64,000 nucleotides of DNA. It comes from Bradyrhizobium sp. AUGA SZCCT0283 (GTDB lineage: Bacteria; Pseudomonadota; Alphaproteobacteria; Rhizobiales; Xanthobacteraceae). The number at the start of each line of letters is the position of its first letter. Positions within the stretch are counted from its first letter, which is position 1. The position numbers and the translations under genes were made by a program. The notes under the pieces were generated by a model. It made no database searches and was not told the origin of the DNA. It saw only the letters and a list, made by a program, of their open reading frames with translations. Location of the stretch: positions 227,259 through 291,258 of the forward strand of contig NZ_JAFCLU010000005.1 of the NCBI RefSeq assembly GCF_018130385.1, written 5' to 3'. Below, one piece after another: positions 17,047-26,044 of this stretch.

Positions 17047-17483
17047 GTGGCGGCTGGAGGTACCTGAATGACGGAAAAGAACAGGCCGAGCTGGCGAATG
17101 GCGTTGGCGAAGCTTTCGTAGTTCACGGGCTTGGTAATGTAGACGTTGCAACCGAGTTCGTAGCAGCGCTTGATCTCGTGGGAATCGTCGGTCGTGGTCA
17201 GCACCACCACCGGCGTGGTCTTGAGATATTTGTTTTCCTTGACCCGCTTCAGGATATCGATGCCGGTCGTGTCGGGCAAATTGAGATCGAGCAGGATAAG
17301 TAGCGCATTGCCCTTGTGGTCGAGGCCCGATCCATCCTTGCCGAACAGATAGTCCAGCGCGGCTGTACCGTTGGTGAACGGGATTATCTCATTGTTGACA
17401 CCGGATCGGCGGATATTCCGCTCGATCAGGCGGGCATGGCCCTCATCGTCCTCGATCATGATGATGGTGACTGGATTAGTCAT
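17043..17483 (-). CDS. Stand-alone response regulator, Rcp1-like
   Basis: A 146-residue receiver with the long loop typical of Rcp1-type regulators that partner bacteriophytochromes and related sensors. Acidic pocket IEDDE (10-13), acceptor Asp66 in LILLDLNLPD, TTT switch, and Lys in YITKPVNYE. No output domain. It overlaps both neighbours by four bases and so sits in the middle of a tightly coupled kinase-receiver-receiver/kinase unit. It probably carries phosphate between the membrane kinase and the downstream fusion protein. Confidence 0.9.
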   Translation of the reverse strand: MTNPVTIIMIEDDEGHARLIERNIRRSGVNNEIIPFTNGTAALDYLFGKDGSGLDHKGNALLILLDLNLPDTTGIDILKRVKENKYLKTTPVVVLTTTDDSHEIKRCYELGCNVYITKPVNYESFANAIRQLGLFFSVIQVPPAAT

Positions 17484-19012
17484 GTCCGTGTGTTCCGATT
17501 ACCCACTGGCCAATTGATAGGCAGCGTGATCGTGAACGTGCTGCCTTGGTGAAGTTCCGACGCGACCGACATGGTTCCTCCCAGGCGACGCACCAGGGCG
17601 CGGACATGGGCAAGGCCGATGCCCTGTCCCGGCCTATCCTGGGTTCCAGCGCGGCGGAACAATTCGAAAATGCGCTGATGGTCCTTGGGATCGATGCCGC
17701 GCCCATTGTCTGATATCTCGAAAATCGCAAAGCCGAGCTTGGTGCGGCCGCGCACCGTGATTTCGCCGGGGACCCCGGTCTTGAGGTATTTGAGCGCATT
17801 ATCGATCAGATTGGAGAAGATCTGCTCCAGCGCAAGCCGATCGCTGACGATATTCGGCAGCGCGTCGATCCGGATCTCGGCCTGGGCTTCCGCGGCCTGA
17901 TGCGCCACGGTCGCCACGATGCCTTCGATCAGCTCCCTGGTATCGATCCAGACCGGCTCGAACTCGCGCCGGCCCTCGCGGGTGAGATTGAGGATCGCCG
18001 ATATCAGCCGGTCCATCTTGCCGATCGACGATTTGATGAAGGCGAGCGCCTCGGAGAAGTCTTCCGAGAGCTGCTTGTCGGAGCCCTCGAGGCGGGGTTC
18101 GGCGGTATCGGTGGCGTTTTCCGGGGCTGATGGCGCGGCGGACTGCTCGCGGGAAAGCGCCGCGATCCGCTTGAAGATGTCGCCGCGCAACTCCTCCAAC
18201 TCACTGGTGAAGCCCATGATGTTCACCAGCGGCGAGCGCAGGTCGTGGCTGACGATGTAGGCGAAACGCTGGATCTCGTCATTGGCTTCGCGCAGGTCCG
18301 CGGTGCGCTCGTCGATCGTGGCCTCGAGGTTGATATGACTGTCGCGCAGCCTGGCGTCGGCCTGGTCGCGCGCGTGCGACGAACGCCTGACTAGGAAGAT
18401 CGCGATGCCGGCCAGCACGACCACGAAGCCTGAGCCGATGCCGGTGATCGAGGCCGCCAGCGTCTGGCTGCGATCGGCGTTGGTCGTGCGCTCGACAAAC
18501 AGACGGTCTTCCTCCGCCCGCATCCGCACCGCGAGATCATCGATATGTTTCATGGTGTCGCGCCCGATGCCCTCGCGAACGATCTTGGCGGCGTCGCTCA
18601 TGCGCTGCGACCGGGCCAGTTCAATGGTCTTACGGAATTCCGCGATCCGCTGGTCGTAGAGCGGCATCATCTCGTTGATGAGGCGCTTTTGAACCGGATT
18701 GTCGCTGGCAAGCTCACTCAACCGCGTCAGCGCCGGCGCCAGTTCGGATATGGCTTGATTGAAATCGGTCTGAAAATCAGGCCGCAATGTTGCGAGGTAG
18801 CCGCGCTGTGCGCTTTCGGCGCGGCGCAACTGCAGTTGGACGAGCGATATCTGATTTTCGACCTCGAGGGTGTGCAGCACCGCGCGCGCGTCCTCTCGCG
18901 CCTTGTTCACCAGATGGACTGAACCGGCGCTGATGGCGGTCAACACCAGGAGCCCCGCCGCAAGCAGCAGGATGTGCCCGATGGCGCGCTTACGCTGGGC
19001 ATCAGCGGTCAC
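17480..19012 (-). CDS. CHASE3-domain membrane sensor histidine kinase
   Basis: A 510-residue inner-membrane kinase. Helix one (about residues 12-35), a CHASE3 periplasmic domain (about 40-185, with AESAQRGYLATLRPDF), helix two (about 188-208), a coiled linker, then HisKA with His256 in YIVSHDLRSPLVN and an ATPase domain (NLIDNALKYL, ISDNGRGID, GQGIGLAHVRALVRRLGG). The HisKA region holds an unusual insert of about 45 residues after the phospho-His helix (SREQSAAPSAPENATD). The start is GTG at 19012. It is first of three genes overlapping by ATGA junctions. Confidence 0.9.
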   Translation of the reverse strand: MTADAQRKRAIGHILLLAAGLLVLTAISAGSVHLVNKAREDARAVLHTLEVENQISLVQLQLRRAESAQRGYLATLRPDFQTDFNQAISELAPALTRLSELASDNPVQKRLINEMMPLYDQRIAEFRKTIELARSQRMSDAAKIVREGIGRDTMKHIDDLAVRMRAEEDRLFVERTTNADRSQTLAASITGIGSGFVVVLAGIAIFLVRRSSHARDQADARLRDSHINLEATIDERTADLREANDEIQRFAYIVSHDLRSPLVNIMGFTSELEELRGDIFKRIAALSREQSAAPSAPENATDTAEPRLEGSDKQLSEDFSEALAFIKSSIGKMDRLISAILNLTREGRREFEPVWIDTRELIEGIVATVAHQAAEAQAEIRIDALPNIVSDRLALEQIFSNLIDNALKYLKTGVPGEITVRGRTKLGFAIFEISDNGRGIDPKDHQRIFELFRRAGTQDRPGQGIGLAHVRALVRRLGGTMSVASELHQGSTFTITLPINWPVGNRNTRT

Positions 19013-19128
19013 GGTGATCTCGCGTCATGACAAACGGACAAGCGCCCCTGGCAACCCCTGTACACCCCAACGTGCGATGGAACCCATCGGTTCCGTGCGC
19101 CATCGAATATTTCAGGAGGTCTTGTCGC

Positions 19129-20487
19129 TCAGGTCTTGCCGTCCACCGGCTGGCCGGCGAGGTACTGCTCGAGCCAGTGGATGTGGTAGTCGCCGTTGAT
19201 AATATCGGCCTCCCGGACCAGCGCCCGGAACAGCGGCAGAGTGGTTTCGATGCCGTCGACCACCATCTCGTCGAGCGCCCGGCGCAGCCGCATCAGGCAT
19301 TCGGCGCGGGTCTTGCCGTGCACGATCAGCTTGCCGACGAGGCTGTCGTAATATGGCGGAATGACGTAGCCCTGATAGACAGCGGAATCGATCCGCACGC
19401 CGAGCCCGCCGGGCGGATGGAATTGGGTGATCCTGCCGGGCGACGGGCGGAAGGTCTGCGGGTTTTCCGCATTGACGCGGCATTCGATGGCATGCCCGAT
19501 GATGGCGATCTCTTCCTGCTTTGCAGGCAGGTCGCCGCCGGCGGCGATGCGGATCTGCTCCAGCACGAGGTCGATGTCGGTAATGCTCTCGGTGACGGGA
19601 TGCTCGACCTGGATGCGGGTGTTCATCTCGATGAAGTAGAACTCGCCATCCTCGTAGAGAAATTCGATGGTGCCGACGCCGAGATATTTCATGTCCCGCA
19701 TCGCCTTGGCGCAGGTCTCGCCGATCCTGGCTCGGGCGGCGGCGGAAAGAACCGGCGAGGGGCCTTCTTCCCAGACCTTCTGGTGACGGCGCTGCAGCGA
19801 GCAGTCGCGCTCGCCGAGATGGATCGCGCCGCCGCGGCCGTCGCCGAGAATCTGGATCTCGATGTGGCGCGGCTTCTGCAGGTATTTTTCGAGATAGACC
19901 GAAGCGTCGCCGAACGCCGATTTGGCCTCGTTGGACGCGGTCGACAGCGCCATCATCAGATCGTCGGCGGTGTGCGCCACCTTCATGCCGCGTCCGCCGC
20001 CACCGGCGGCCGCCTTGACCAGCACGGGGAAGCCGATCGCCTTGCCGATCGCCAGGGCGTCGTCGTCGGGCGAGACCGCGCCATCGGAGCCCGGAACGAC
20101 GGGGATGCCGAGCCGCTTGGCGGTCTTCTTGGCCTCGATCTTGTCGCCCATCAGGCGGATATGCTCGGCTTTCGGGCCGATGAAATGCAGATTGTGGTCG
20201 GCGAGGATTTCGGCGAAGCGGGCGTTCTCCGACAGGAAGCCGTAGCCGGGATGCACGGCATCCGCACCCGTGATCTCGCAGGCCGCGAGCAGTGCGGGGA
20301 TGTTGAGATAAGAATCCTTTGACGGCGGCGGCCCGATGCAGACGCTCTCGTCGGCGAGCCGCACATGCATGGCGTCGGCATCGGCGGTGGAATGCACCGC
20401 CACGGTGTTGATGCCGAGCTCCTTGCACGCGCGAAGCACGCGGAGCGCGATCTCGCCGCGATTGGCTATGAGGATCTTGTCGAACAT
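19129..20487 (-). CDS. accC: Acetyl-CoA carboxylase, biotin carboxylase subunit
   Basis: A 452-residue enzyme that carboxylates the biotin on AccB using ATP and bicarbonate, the first step of fatty-acid synthesis. Features include [17 protein letters not shown] at the start, the Gly-rich ATP loop [40 protein letters not shown], and the catalytic-region ECRVNAENP. Full length. It follows accB by 86 bases containing a palindromic repeat, within an aroQ-accB-accC transcription order. Confidence 0.98.
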   Translation of the reverse strand: MFDKILIANRGEIALRVLRACKELGINTVAVHSTADADAMHVRLADESVCIGPPPSKDSYLNIPALLAACEITGADAVHPGYGFLSENARFAEILADHNLHFIGPKAEHIRLMGDKIEAKKTAKRLGIPVVPGSDGAVSPDDDALAIGKAIGFPVLVKAAAGGGGRGMKVAHTADDLMMALSTASNEAKSAFGDASVYLEKYLQKPRHIEIQILGDGRGGAIHLGERDCSLQRRHQKVWEEGPSPVLSAAARARIGETCAKAMRDMKYLGVGTIEFLYEDGEFYFIEMNTRIQVEHPVTESITDIDLVLEQIRIAAGGDLPAKQEEIAIIGHAIECRVNAENPQTFRPSPGRITQFHPPGGLGVRIDSAVYQGYVIPPYYDSLVGKLIVHGKTRAECLMRLRRALDEMVVDGIETTLPLFRALVREADIINGDYHIHWLEQYLAGQPVDGKT

Positions 20488-20507
20488 GGTGTCCTAACGA
20501 AGAGGGC

Positions 20508-20579
20508 GAGTAGCGAATGGCCAATAGCGAATAGATAGCTTGCTTCTATTCGCCATTCGCCACTCCCCATTCGCTATTC
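20508..20579. repeat. Inverted repeat of GAATAGCG-type units between accB and accC
   Basis: Several copies of TAGCGAATGG / AATAGCGAATAG (20508-20534) face their complements CTATTCGCCATTCG...CATTCGCTATTC (20546-20579), forming a long stem with an 11-base loop. The element reaches into the accB stop codon (20574-20576). It looks like a dispersed palindromic unit inserted inside the operon and may adjust the accC/accB ratio. Confidence 0.7.
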
Positions 20580-21065
20580 AATGATCACGAGCGGTTCGCC
20601 GAATTCAACCGGCTGGCCGTCCTCGACGAGAATTTGCGTCACCGTGCCCGCGCGCGGCGACGGGATCTGGTTCATCGTCTTCATCGCTTCGATGATCAGC
20701 AGCGTTTGCCCGGCCGATACCTTGCTGCCGACATCGATGAACGGCTTGGCGCCGGGCTCAGGCGCCCAATAGGCGGTACCGACCATCGGCGAGGGGACCA
20801 CGCCCGGATGCTTGGCCAGGTCGGCACCCGCCGCAGGGACGGCCGCCGCCGCAGCAATCGGCGCCGGCTGGAAGCCCGCCGGCATCGCCGCCGACACGCT
20901 GATGGTGCGCGCGACCCGCACCCGCAAGCCGGAGCGCTCGATCTCGATCTCGGTCAGGCTGGTCTCATCCAGCAGCAGCGCGAGTTCGCGAATGAGCGCG
21001 CTGTCGTCGCTCTTCAGATTTGCGGCTGATTTGTCCGCTGACTTGTTGTCGGGCTGGCGGGCCAT
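20574..21065 (-). CDS. accB: Acetyl-CoA carboxylase, biotin carboxyl carrier protein
   Basis: A 163-residue carrier whose biotinylated Lys shuttles carboxyl groups between AccC and AccAD. Residues 1-55 form a charged N-terminal domain, 56-85 an Ala/Pro-rich linker, and 87-163 the biotinyl domain with Lys129 in [11 protein letters not shown]. The tail FGEPLVIIE is typical. The usual EAMKMMN is EAMKTMN here, a tolerated variant. It lies between aroQ (76-base gap) and accC. Confidence 0.97.
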   Translation of the reverse strand: MARQPDNKSADKSAANLKSDDSALIRELALLLDETSLTEIEIERSGLRVRVARTISVSAAMPAGFQPAPIAAAAAVPAAGADLAKHPGVVPSPMVGTAYWAPEPGAKPFIDVGSKVSAGQTLLIIEAMKTMNQIPSPRAGTVTQILVEDGQPVEFGEPLVIIE

Positions 21066-21141
21066 GCTCTTGATCCGGAATTCTCGATGTGGGTGACGGC
21101 TGAAGCGTCAGGCTTGATATCGTTCGACGTCAGGTTTGAAG

Positions 21142-21609
21142 TCAGGTCTTGGCCTTGGCGCCGAGTTTGGCGGCAAGGCCATTGATTGCGAGGCGGTAGC
21201 CATCGATGCCGAAGCCGCAGAGCGATGCAAAGGCGGCCATGGCCGTGTACGAGTGATGACGGAAGCTCTCACGGGCGTGGATGTTGCTGATATGCACTTC
21301 CACCGTCGGGATTTTCACGGCGACCAGCGCGTCATGCAGCGCGATCGAGGTGTGCGAATAGCCGCCGGCGTTGATGATGATGCCGACCGCCTTTTTGGCG
21401 TGCGCCTCGTGGATGAAGTCGATCAACTCGCCTTCGCGGTTGGACTGCCGGCAATCGGCCTTGAGGCCGAACTGCGCCGCCGTTTCCACGCACAGGCGTT
21501 CGACGTCGGCGAGCGACGCATGGCCATACTTTTCCGGCTCCCGTATCCCCAACATGTTGAGGTTCGGGCCATTGAGGACATAGATCGTCGCGGCAGAAGC
21601 TTGGGCCAT
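21142..21609 (-). CDS. aroQ: Type II 3-dehydroquinate dehydratase
   Basis: A 155-residue enzyme of the shikimate pathway that dehydrates 3-dehydroquinate. Family signatures: [21 protein letters not shown] with the catalytic Tyr and Arg of the flexible loop, [32 protein letters not shown], and [16 protein letters not shown] with the catalytic His. Normal length. It is the first gene of the leftward aroQ-accB-accC run, an arrangement conserved in many alphaproteobacteria. Confidence 0.97.
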   Translation of the reverse strand: MAQASAATIYVLNGPNLNMLGIREPEKYGHASLADVERLCVETAAQFGLKADCRQSNREGELIDFIHEAHAKKAVGIIINAGGYSHTSIALHDALVAVKIPTVEVHISNIHARESFRHHSYTAMAAFASLCGFGIDGYRLAINGLAAKLGAKAKT

Positions 21610-22095
21610 CCGGATTCCAGCAAAGCGGGGGGCAGGCAGGTCGCGGGGTTATAGGTAACAACGAGGCCAAGGGGAAGCCTTTAGGCCGCTCCGGCGCCCA
21701 TTCGAGGGCCTCATCTTGTTCATAAAAAGGTCCGGAGAACCTGCTGAAATTGCACGTTAACCCAATGCCAAGGAATCGAGCCGGGGGCCTCCGGCGCGCC
21801 GTCATCCACCACCATTGGGCTTAAAGACCCCAAGCCCAGGCCAAGATCGCCACGGTTGTGCTGCCGGAGATGGGTGGCGCAGGCCGACACGGATTTTTTC
21901 CGCCAATGTCGGGCCGGGCTTTCCGAATGCATATGCACCATACACTGCAGGCCAAACCCGGTTTGTTAGGTCTCCACCCGAAATGATGAATTCGCTGGGA
22001 ACGCTCGGTCGCTGCAGCTCTTGTGTATCGGCCGAGCAAAAGAGGGCGGGCATTTCTGCCCGCCCTCTTAGTTGCGTAGTTGCGAAAGCCCGCTG
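21610..22095. other. 486-base intergenic stretch
   Basis: Contains the leader/promoter region of aroQ and, at its right end, the terminator of the DUF1236 gene (22040-22069). No protein reading is convincing on either strand, and I see no tRNA fold or known RNA motif. Confidence 0.55.
22034..22069 (-). terminator. Rho-independent terminator of the DUF1236 gene
   Basis: A perfect 12-bp stem (22040-22051 with 22058-22069) and a 6-base loop; on the minus strand it is followed by TTTTGC. It lies 26 bases past the stop at 22096. Confidence 0.85.
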
Positions 22096-22911
22096 TTAGA
22101 CTTCCAGAATCGCTACGATCTCGTAGGTGTTCGGATCCACGATCACGATCTGCTCCTTGACGAGGATATACTTATACCTGCGCCATTCCGGATAGATCGT
22201 CACCACTCGCTCCGGCAAGGTGTGGAAGGTCACGTCGCGCGGTACGCGAGTGCCGACCGAAATCGAGAAGTTAACGTTCGTCACCGGCGCAACGCGCTGT
22301 TCCTTGATCACGCTGGTGATCTGGGTGCGCTGCTCGGTCGAGAGCTTCGCGGCCGCGCCGGCTTGGCCCGTCGTGGTCGTGCTTTGGCCGGCGGCTCCGC
22401 CCTGGGTCTGCGTCTGCATGCGATCCTGCTGGCCCTGAGCCTTCTGGTCCTTTTGGGTCGTAGTCTGGTCGCGACCCTGCGTCGTGGTCTGGTCACGATG
22501 CTGGGTCGTGCTTTGATCACGCTGCATCGTGCCCTGGCCAGTGGTCTGTCCCTTCTGTTCGGACTTCTGCTCGGCCTTTTGCTCGGATTTCATGCCGCCG
22601 CGGTCTTCCTTACCCTCGGCCTTCATGTCCTTGCCGCCCTTCATGTGGTCTTCGGCGCGCTGGTTCTTTTCAGCGCCCATCGACTTCTGCTCGGACTGCG
22701 AGGACTTCATGCCCGACGTGCCGCCGCTCTCGCGCCCGCTATCGCGCTGCATGGTGCCGGACGAGGGGCCACCGCGCTCGGACGAAGGCGCGCTCTGCTG
22801 CGCCGCGGAACCTGCGGATCCCGGGTCGCGGCCCGGACCCTGCGCATTGGCAAAGCCGGTTCCGGCGATCAGCGCCGCCGCGGCGACCGAAATCAAAAAG
22901 CGATTAGTCAT
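22096..22911 (-). CDS. DUF1236-domain secreted protein with Gln/Thr/Lys-rich repeats
   Basis: A 271-residue exported protein. A signal peptide (about 23 residues, ending FANA) is followed by some 150 residues of low-complexity repeats rich in Gln, Lys, Ser, Thr and Gly, including repeated MQRDQSTTQ/RDQTTTQ units. The C-terminal 90 residues hold a DUF1236 domain with VPRDVTFHTLP, IYPEWRRYKYILV and IVIVDPNTYEIVAIL. This family is abundant in Bradyrhizobium and of unknown function. It has its own terminator. The repeats may vary in number between strains. Confidence 0.88.
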   Translation of the reverse strand: MTNRFLISVAAAALIAGTGFANAQGPGRDPGSAGSAAQQSAPSSERGGPSSGTMQRDSGRESGGTSGMKSSQSEQKSMGAEKNQRAEDHMKGGKDMKAEGKEDRGGMKSEQKAEQKSEQKGQTTGQGTMQRDQSTTQHRDQTTTQGRDQTTTQKDQKAQGQQDRMQTQTQGGAAGQSTTTTGQAGAAAKLSTEQRTQITSVIKEQRVAPVTNVNFSISVGTRVPRDVTFHTLPERVVTIYPEWRRYKYILVKEQIVIVDPNTYEIVAILEV

Positions 22912-23070
22912 TAGAATGTCTCCTCACGTGTTTCTGCATTGCCCACGCCAACAACGAAAGGATTTGCCTGATGTTCCTAACCAGAGGCGGTTCCGCCGAC
23001 TTTGTTTTGTGAATGCGTGATGAATGACTTCGCCTTGCAAATTACACAGAAAAACAAGACCCGTCCGAAA

Positions 23071-23421
23071 TCAGGGGAGGCTGATATCGAAGCGCTTGAT
23101 CAGCCCGTTCTCAATCCTGAAAACGTGTCCGACCATTTTGTCGGACAGCAGCTTGCCGCCGAGGTCGCGCACGGTCTGATGAACCTCGACCACGACTTCT
23201 CCGTCAGCCCCGATCGAGAAGCCCGTCGGCTCAACGTGGGGATCGATCATCGTCCACTGACGCGTCCAATAGCTGCGGACACCTTCTTGGCCATGGACGT
23301 GCCCGCCCTCCATGCCATTGGCCCACATGATGTCCCGGTGCATGAGAGCGAGGATCCGGTCGATGTCGCGGGCATTGAAGCGGTCGTAAACGCGCTCAAG
23401 AAGCTCCCGCTCGCTCGACAT
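23071..23421 (-). CDS. SnoaL/NTF2-like protein
   Basis: A 116-residue cone-fold protein of the SnoaL-like/ketosteroid-isomerase-like superfamily. It shows LLERVYDRFNARDIDRILALMHRDIMW at the start, an EGVRSYWTRQW helix and VGHVFRIENGLIKRFDISL at the end. Such proteins are small enzymes or binding proteins; nothing here fixes a substrate. I chose the ATG at 23421, with AGG eight bases upstream; an ATG four codons earlier is the alternative. It precedes a DsbA-like gene on the same strand, with about 55 bases between them in a tail-to-head arrangement. Confidence 0.8.
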   Translation of the reverse strand: MSSERELLERVYDRFNARDIDRILALMHRDIMWANGMEGGHVHGQEGVRSYWTRQWTMIDPHVEPTGFSIGADGEVVVEVHQTVRDLGGKLLSDKMVGHVFRIENGLIKRFDISLP

Positions 23422-23476
23422 CGAAGACCTCATGCGCTCGCGGCACCGGCCGCGTCAGCACTGTTGAAAGCGGCGC

Positions 23477-24244
23477 TCAGCACGTCGCCTTGCCGCAACG
23501 GGCGTTGCTGATCTTTTCCCGCAGGTTCTCGACGCCGACCGCGCCGATCACGACCTGCTTGCCGATCACGTAGCTCGGCGTGCCGTTCATGCCCATCGCT
23601 TCGGCGAGCTTGAAATTTTCCTCGAGCGTGTTGCGCACTTCGGCGCTTGCAAGGTCCTTCTCCAGCTTTGCCATGTCGAGGCCGACTTCCTTGGCAACGG
23701 CCATGGCTCGCGCCTTGTCGGCGGCGCCGCGGCCGGAGAGCAGCTTCTGGTGGAAGTCGAGATATTTCTTGCCGGTCGGATCCTGCATGCGCACCGCGAC
23801 GGCGACCTGGGCGGCTTCGACCGAGCCCGCGCTCAGCACCGGAAATTCCTTGAGCACGACCTTTAGCTTCGGATCGGCCTTCATCAGCTCCATCATGTCA
23901 GCCATCGCGCGCTTGCAGTAGCCGCAATTGTAATCGAAGAATTCGACGAAGGTGACGTCGCCGTCCTTGTTGCCGACGGTGACGCCGCGCGGCGAGTTGA
24001 AGATCGCGTCGGAATTATTGGCGACTGCGGCTTCGTGCTTTGCGGTTTCAGCCGCGCTCTGCCGCTTGCTGAGTTCGGCCATCGCCTCTTCGAGCACTTC
24101 GGGATGCGCAATCAGGTAGTTCCGGACGATGGTCTCGATGTCGCCGCGCTGGGTATCGGTGAAGCTCTGCGCGGAAGCGGGCATCGGCGCGCCGCAGAGC
24201 GCCACGGCAAACAATGCGGGAATGAGAAGACGGAACGAGGGCAT
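23477..24244 (-). CDS. DsbA-family periplasmic thiol-disulfide protein
   Basis: A 255-residue exported oxidoreductase. A signal peptide (ends PASAQ, about residue 26), a helical N-terminal domain (30-80), then a thioredoxin fold with the CGYC active site (Cys107, Cys110) in FDYNCGYCKRAM and a cis-Pro loop in NGTPSYVIGKQVVIG. The N-terminal extension and CGYC resemble the ScsC/Com1-type subgroup of DsbA proteins found in alphaproteobacteria, some of which are trimeric isomerases. C-terminal Cys residues (ARCGKATC) are an extra feature. It probably acts in folding of envelope proteins. Confidence 0.9.
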   Translation of the reverse strand: MPSFRLLIPALFAVALCGAPMPASAQSFTDTQRGDIETIVRNYLIAHPEVLEEAMAELSKRQSAAETAKHEAAVANNSDAIFNSPRGVTVGNKDGDVTFVEFFDYNCGYCKRAMADMMELMKADPKLKVVLKEFPVLSAGSVEAAQVAVAVRMQDPTGKKYLDFHQKLLSGRGAADKARAMAVAKEVGLDMAKLEKDLASAEVRNTLEENFKLAEAMGMNGTPSYVIGKQVVIGAVGVENLREKISNARCGKATC

Positions 24245-24370
24245 CGGTAAATCCTTATGCGGCGGGTTCCCGGGCAATTCTGCTGAAGGCCGGCTCCTGG
24301 AGAATATCCTGGTCGCGGGTGACCAAGTCCTTGGTGACCAAGTCCGATTATAGCCGAACGCGGTTTATTA

Positions 24371-25774
24371 CTAGTTGCTCCTCTGGCCCGGCAGCGGCTT
24401 GGCGCTCACAATGTCGTCAGCCTTGACCCATCCCGGCGTCCCGACCGCGAAGCGTGTTTTCGCCCGCGATGCAAGATCGCGCGCCGTCTTGTTGTCGCCG
24501 CGAAGGTAGGCGGCCTGGGCCGACGCCAGATCGGCCTGCGCGTAGTCGCCTTTTCGGCCATAGGCCATGGCGAGCTGGATGTAGCCGATTGGCGCTTCGC
24601 TCTCTCGCGCCACCGCCGCGCGCAGGATGGCGATCGCCTCATCGGTGTAGGCATTGTTGCCGGTTGCCACGAGGGCCTGTCCAAGCAGCATCTCGATCAG
24701 CGGCGCGTTGTTGGAGAGCGCTACGGCCTTGCGCAGCGGCGCAATCGCCTCCTGCGGCTTGCCGCCTTCCAGCAGCGCCTGGCCGCGCACCTCGTGGAAA
24801 TAGGGATTATTGGGTTGCTGTTGGATCAGGGCGTCAATCTGGGCGAGCGCGCTGCGCAGGTCGCCGTGCAGATAGGTCGAGATCGCGTGGGCATAGCGCG
24901 CGGGCAGGCTGTTGTTGGACAACGGATAGCGCCGGTACACGGTCTCCTGCCGCTCCATGAAGGCCGAGATCTTGGCGCGCACCATGTCGTGGCGCAGCTG
25001 CAGGGCAGGGTCGTCCTTCTTGTCCCAATAAGGGCTCGACCTTGCCAGTTCTTCCAGCGCGGCGACGCGCTGGGCCGGCATCGGATGCGACTGAACGTAG
25101 GGGTCCGAGCCGCGCGCGGCGAACAGGCTTTCGTCGGTGAAGCGCTTGAAGGTCTCGTACATGCCCCGGGCCGACTGGCCGGTGCTGGTGAGAAATTTCA
25201 CGCCGGCCTTGTCGGCGTTTTCCTCCTGCTGGCGCACATAAGACAGCAGGTTGCGGCGGATCATTTCTCCCGGTGCGGAGAACATTGCCGCTCCGGCGTT
25301 TGACAAGCCGCTGTTGCTGCCGCTCTTCGCGCCCGCCACCATCGCGCCGGCGCCAAGCAGCATGGCAATGATCATCTGCGTCTGGGCCTGCGCCATCTGC
25401 TCGCGCATCTTGGCGAGGTGGCCGCCGGCAAGATGGCCGGTTTCGTGCGCCATCACGCCGATGATCTGGTTCGGCGTCTCCGACTGCATGATCGCGCCGT
25501 AGTTCACGAAGATGCGGCGGCCGTCGGCGACGAAGGCGTTGAAGACGCCCTGGTTGATGATCACCATCTGGATGTTCTGTTTTTCCAGACCGGCGGCGCG
25601 CAGGATCGGCCGGGTATATTCGCGCAGCAATTGCTCCGTCTCGGTGTCGCGGAGTACCGGTGGGCCCTTGTTCTCCTGCGCCACAGCCGCCATTGGCGCA
25701 ACGGCAAGCGCTGTGGCCGTCATCAGCGCGGTCAACTTCAGTGGTTTCTTGCGTAAGGCGATGCGGAGCAGCAT
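24371..25774 (-). CDS. M48 metalloprotease with TPR repeats (BepA-like)
   Basis: A 467-residue periplasmic zinc protease. The N-terminus has a signal-like helix (about residues 16-32). The zinc motif is HETGH (110-114) in MAHETGHLAGGH, with the third ligand Glu in RQQEENADKAG. The last 170 residues are TPR-like helices (NPYFHEVRGQALLEGGKPQEAI and following). This is the BepA/YfgC layout, which degrades or assembles misfolded outer-membrane proteins such as LptD. Variant HETGH in place of HEIGH keeps all ligands. It is downstream of a 20-bp repeat cluster in the divergent intergenic region. Confidence 0.92.
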   Translation of the reverse strand: MLLRIALRKKPLKLTALMTATALAVAPMAAVAQENKGPPVLRDTETEQLLREYTRPILRAAGLEKQNIQMVIINQGVFNAFVADGRRIFVNYGAIMQSETPNQIIGVMAHETGHLAGGHLAKMREQMAQAQTQMIIAMLLGAGAMVAGAKSGSNSGLSNAGAAMFSAPGEMIRRNLLSYVRQQEENADKAGVKFLTSTGQSARGMYETFKRFTDESLFAARGSDPYVQSHPMPAQRVAALEELARSSPYWDKKDDPALQLRHDMVRAKISAFMERQETVYRRYPLSNNSLPARYAHAISTYLHGDLRSALAQIDALIQQQPNNPYFHEVRGQALLEGGKPQEAIAPLRKAVALSNNAPLIEMLLGQALVATGNNAYTDEAIAILRAAVARESEAPIGYIQLAMAYGRKGDYAQADLASAQAAYLRGDNKTARDLASRAKTRFAVGTPGWVKADDIVSAKPLPGQRSN

Positions 25775-25892
25775 GAGCGGTCTTTGGCGATTGGTGATGC
25801 GTCCGGATTTGCCCGGACGCAGGTTCGGCTTCCGATTAGATCAGAAACGGGTCCCAGTTTGTTGTTTCAACGTGTTTCTTTCGCCCGAGCCG

Positions 25893-25948
25893 GGGTATCA
25901 CTGCGTGAACCCGGGTATCACCACGTGAACCCGGTATCACTTCGCTGG
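25893..25948. repeat. Three tandem ~20-bp units with internal dyad
   Basis: GGGTATCACTGCGTGAACC, GGGTATCACCACGTGAACC and a degenerate GGTATCACTTCGCTGG follow one another with a 20-base period in the divergent region between the M48 gene and the aminotransferase. Each full unit has a TATCAC/GTGAAC dyad, so they could be protein-binding sites. Confidence 0.6.
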
Positions 25949-26044
25949 AAAAGGCTATAACAAGCCACCGAATGCGGCCAGTCTGGGGCGGTGGCCGGTT
26001 CGGGAACCTGAATTCGGCGCGCGCCCTGCAAATAGCAGATATCG

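Noticed and set aside
19027..20322. Plus-strand frame opposite accC.
   Set aside because: accC is unambiguous; this frame is a shadow.
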